Positions 61,332 through 64,000 of a stretch of 64,000 nt of DNA are shown in pieces. The position numbers were made by a program, and so were the translations under genes. Within the stretch, counting starts at the first letter, position 1; each line of letters starts with the position of its first letter. Under the pieces are notes generated by a model. The model did not search any database. It was given only the letters and a program-made list of their open reading frames with translations, and was not told the DNA's origin. Source of the DNA: Bog-756 sp963777665 (GTDB taxonomy: Bacteria > Actinomycetota > Acidimicrobiia > Acidimicrobiales > RAAP-2); NCBI GenBank assembly GCA_963777665.1, contig CAVZRJ010000003.1, positions 124,001 to 188,000 of the forward strand. The letters are read 5' to 3'.

Positions 61332-64000
61332 TTGCCTACACGGTCAAACAGCCCGGAACGATTTTCGTTTGCCAATATCGACGAGGCCCTACCGCTCCCG
61401 GATCTTGTGGCCATCCAGCGGGACTCGTTCCAGTGGTTCCTGGACCGGGGCCTGGCAGAGACCTTCGACGACATCAGCCCGATCGAGGACTTCACCGGCC
61501 AGCTGAGCCTCGAGCTCGAGTTCGACCCGACTGACCCAGACCTGCGCCCTCCACCGAAATTCTCGGTGGAGGAGTGCAAGGAGAAGGACATGACCTACGC
61601 CGCGCCGGTGTTCGTGCGCGCCCGGTTCATGAACGCGGGTACCGGCGAGATCAAGGAACAGACGGTCTTCATGGGGGACTTCCCCGTCATGACCGACAAG
61701 GGCACCTTCATCGTCAACGGCACCGAGCGGGTCGTGGTGAGCCAGCTGGTGCGCTCCCCGGGGGTCATCTTCCAGCCCGGCCGCGACGCCAAGACGGTCT
61801 TCACCGGCACCATCCATCCCTACCGCGGCGAGTGGATCGAGTTCGATGTCGAAGCCAAGCCGGGCAAGGACGTCACCGCCGGCTGCAGGGTCGCCCGCAA
61901 GCGCCGGATATCACTGTTCGTGCTGCTGCGCGCCCTCGGCTACGAGGACCAGTCCTTCCTCGAGCGGTTCGTCCGCCACTTCGACTTCCTCGAGGGCCAG
62001 TGGGAGAAGGAGCAGCACATCGCGCCCACCCGCGAGGACGCCCTGCTCGAGATCTACAAGCGCGCCCGTCCAGGTGAGCCCCTCTCGGTCGAGGCGGCCC
62101 GGCAGTACTTCGAGAACGCCTTCTTCAACCCCAAGCGCTACGACCTGACCCGGGTCGGCCGGTACAAGCTCAACCGGAAGCTGGGCCCGGAGATCGAGCG
62201 GATCTCGGACCTCCTGCAGATCGATCTCGAGCGACCCTCGCCCACCCAGGGCGTGCTGAGCCCCTCGGAGATCCTGGCCTCCTCGACCTACATGCTCCAC
62301 CTGGCCAAGCACATGGCCGACGGTGAGTCGACCTACCGGATCGACGACCAGGACCACTTCGCCAACCGGCGGATCCGCTCGGTCGGCGAGCTCATCCAGA
62401 ACCAGGTGCGGGTCGGCCTGTCCCGGATGGAGCGGGTGGTCCGCGAGCGGATGACCACCCAGGACGTCGAGGCGATCACGCCACAGACGTTGATCAACAT
62501 CCGCCCGGTGGTCGCCGCGGTCAAGGAGTTCTTCGGCACGAGCCAGCTCAGCCAGTTCATGGACCAGAACAACCCGCTCTCGGGCCTTGCCCACAAGCGG
62601 CGGCTCTCCGCGCTCGGCCCGGGCGGCCTCTCCCGTGAGCGGGCCGGCTTCGAGGTCCGCGACGTGCACACCTCCCACTACGGCCGGATGTGCCCGATCG
62701 AGACACCGGAGGGACCGAACATCGGCTTGATCGGGTCCCTGGCGACCTATGCCCGGGTCAACGAGTACGGCTTCATCGAAACCCCGTACCGGAAGGTCGT
62801 CCACGGCAAGGTGACCGCGGAGGTCACCTATCTGGCAGCCGACGAGGAGGAGGAGCACGTCATCGCCCAGGCCTCCGCCGCGCTCGACGCCAACGGGCGC
62901 TTCACCGAGGAGAAGGTACTCGTGCGACGTGGCCCGCAGGGGACCGGTGTGCGGGTCGGTGCCGCCACCACCTCGTTCGGCACGACCTCGGAGGTCGACT
63001 TCGTGCCGCCGGCCGAGGTCGACCTCATGGACGTCTCCCCGAAGCAGATCGTCTCGGTCTCCACCGCCCTCATCCCCTTCGTCGAGCACGACGATGCGAA
63101 CCGCGCCCTGATGGGCGCCAACATGCAGAAGCAGGCCGTCCCGCTGGTGGTGCCCGAGGCCCCCTACATCGGCACCGGCGTCGAGGCCCGCGCCGCCCGC
63201 GATGCCGGGGACGTGATCATGGCGGAGGGAGACGGCTCTGTCGTCGACGTCTCGGGCGACCAGATCACCGTCGAGTACAAGGCCGGCGCCAAGGACCGCA
63301 CCGGCCGCGTGCTGGGCCGGAAGGTCTACCGCCTGGCCAAGTTCCGTCGCTCCAACCAGAACACGGCCATCAATCAGAAGGTCATCGTCGACGAGGGGCA
63401 GAGCGTCTCGCTCGGCGACGTGCTGGCCGACGGGCCCGCCACCCACAACGGCGAGCTGGCTCTCGGCAAGAACCTGCTGGTCGCGTTCATGCCGTGGGAG
63501 GGCTACAACTACGAGGACGCCATCATCCTCTCCGAGCGCCTGGTGAAGGACGACGTGCTCACGTCGATCCACATCGAGGAGCACGAGGTCGACGCCCGCG
63601 ACACGAAGTTGGGGGCCGAGGAGATCACCCGGGACATCCCCAACCTCTCCGAGGAGATCCTGGCCGACCTCGACGAGCGGGGCATCATCCGGATCGGGGC
63701 CGAGGTCGGCCCCGGCGACGTGCTGGTCGGCAAGGTGACCCCCAAGGGAGAGACCGAGCAGACCCCCGAGGAGCGGCTGTTGCGGGCCATCTTCGGCGAA
63801 AAGGCCCGCGAGGTCCGCGACACGTCCCTCAAGGTCCCCCACGGAGAGCAGGGCACGGTCATCGATGTCCGGGTCTTCTCCCGCGACGACGCCCACGAGC
63901 TGCCACCCGGGGTCGAGCAGCTGGTCCGGGTCTACGTGGCCCAGAAGCGCAAGATCTCCGAGGGCGACAAGCTCGCCGGCCGCCACGGCAACAAGGGGGT
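61332..64000 (+). CDS. rpoB: RNA polymerase beta subunit (3' end outside window)
   Basis: TTG 61332, preceded by GGGAGGAG, opens a frame that runs off the window after about 889 codons. It begins PERFSFANIDEALPLPDLV and contains the usual beta landmarks: QLVRSPGVIF, RKRRISLFVLLRALGY, NPKRYDLTRVGRYKLN, the rifampicin pocket SQLSQFMDQNNPLS followed by HKRRLSALGPGG, and HYGRMCPIETPEGPNIGLI. The positions matching E. coli Asp516, His526 and Ser531 are the sensitive residues, so the pocket looks rifampicin-susceptible. rpoC should follow outside. Confidence 0.98.
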   Translation, partial: MPTRSNSPERFSFANIDEALPLPDLVAIQRDSFQWFLDRGLAETFDDISPIEDFTGQLSLELEFDPTDPDLRPPPKFSVEECKEKDMTYAAPVFVRARFMNAGTGEIKEQTVFMGDFPVMTDKGTFIVNGTERVVVSQLVRSPGVIFQPGRDAKTVFTGTIHPYRGEWIEFDVEAKPGKDVTAGCRVARKRRISLFVLLRALGYEDQSFLERFVRHFDFLEGQWEKEQHIAPTREDALLEIYKRARPGEPLSVEAARQYFENAFFNPKRYDLTRVGRYKLNRKLGPEIERISDLLQIDLERPSPTQGVLSPSEILASSTYMLHLAKHMADGESTYRIDDQDHFANRRIRSVGELIQNQVRVGLSRMERVVRERMTTQDVEAITPQTLINIRPVVAAVKEFFGTSQLSQFMDQNNPLSGLAHKRRLSALGPGGLSRERAGFEVRDVHTSHYGRMCPIETPEGPNIGLIGSLATYARVNEYGFIETPYRKVVHGKVTAEVTYLAADEEEEHVIAQASAALDANGRFTEEKVLVRRGPQGTGVRVGAATTSFGTTSEVDFVPPAEVDLMDVSPKQIVSVSTALIPFVEHDDANRALMGANMQKQAVPLVVPEAPYIGTGVEARAARDAGDVIMAEGDGSVVDVSGDQITVEYKAGAKDRTGRVLGRKVYRLAKFRRSNQNTAINQKVIVDEGQSVSLGDVLADGPATHNGELALGKNLLVAFMPWEGYNYEDAIILSERLVKDDVLTSIHIEEHEVDARDTKLGAEEITRDIPNLSEEILADLDERGIIRIGAEVGPGDVLVGKVTPKGETEQTPEERLLRAIFGEKAREVRDTSLKVPHGEQGTVIDVRVFSRDDAHELPPGVEQLVRVYVAQKRKISEGDKLAGRHGNKG

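Noticed and set aside
61911..63986. 691-codon minus-strand frame opposite rpoB
   Set aside because: It is the shadow of rpoB third-codon GC bias; no motif, and rpoB is unmistakable on the plus strand.

Overview
The window is GC-rich and reads as chromosomal DNA of an actinobacterium (Actinomycetota), most likely of the Acidimicrobiia type. The evidence is an MshC-like mycothiol ligase, a polyprenol-phosphomannose mannosyltransferase, an acyl-CoA carboxylase with an epsilon-like small subunit, many GTG starts, and the order rpmG, tRNA-Trp, secE, nusG, rplK, rplA, rplJ, rplL, rpoB. The class assignment is inference. DsrC-like and rpoB genes run off the two ends.

0-9 kb: a sulfur-relay pair (DsrC/TusE-like, DsrE2-like), an MshC-like ligase, a PAS-GGDEF-EAL signalling protein, the decayed tail of a MacB/FtsX-type permease, and a lipoprotein joining an alpha/beta hydrolase to a neocarzinostatin-like domain. 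A tRNA-Ser, an MDR oxidoreductase and a sulfotransferase-like remnant follow. 9-17.5 kb: a branched-chain-type ABC importer (binding lipoprotein, fused LivH-LivM permease, LivG, LivF) converges on an MDR-P450 operon, with a TetR regulator and a SnoaL-like protein beyond. This looks like an uptake and oxidation module for an unknown organic substrate. 17.7-25.5 kb: a histidine kinase/response regulator pair lies upstream of an ABC-2 exporter, next to an unusual Clp-N/ClpX-zinc-finger protein without an ATPase and a GH5-like lipoprotein.

25.5-29.5 kb: tadA, tRNA-Ser(GGA), the SRP RNA, dnaX, recR and a SixA-like phosphatase. 29.5-37.4 kb: an ethylmalonyl-CoA pathway cluster with thiolase, crotonyl-CoA carboxylase/reductase, epimerase, acyl-CoA carboxylase beta and epsilon-like subunits, ethylmalonyl-CoA mutase and 3-hydroxyacyl-CoA dehydrogenase. 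Together these would carry acetyl-CoA through acetoacetyl-, crotonyl- and ethylmalonyl-CoA towards methylsuccinyl-CoA, and propionyl-CoA to methylmalonyl-CoA. A citrate synthase lies at 48.5 kb.

37.4-56.6 kb is mainly housekeeping: two cyclophilins, aspartokinase and aspartate-semialdehyde dehydrogenase, PhoU, NDH-2, RmuC, a UDP-sulfoquinovose synthase-like gene behind a tandem operator-like repeat, TesB, a GH1 glycosidase, GtrA, membrane proteins, YajQ, an MptA/B-type mannosyltransferase and a GNAT acetyltransferase. 56.7-64 kb holds tRNAs and the secE-nusG-ribosomal protein-rpoB region, with an L10-type leader and two candidate rpoB promoters.

Five genes (dnaX, recR, the mutase, tesB and an unknown surface protein at 47.2 kb) each carry one single-base frameshift in or beside a short C or G run. 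In each case a one-base correction gives a continuous frame. Consensus errors are the simplest explanation, so these genes are probably intact in the organism.
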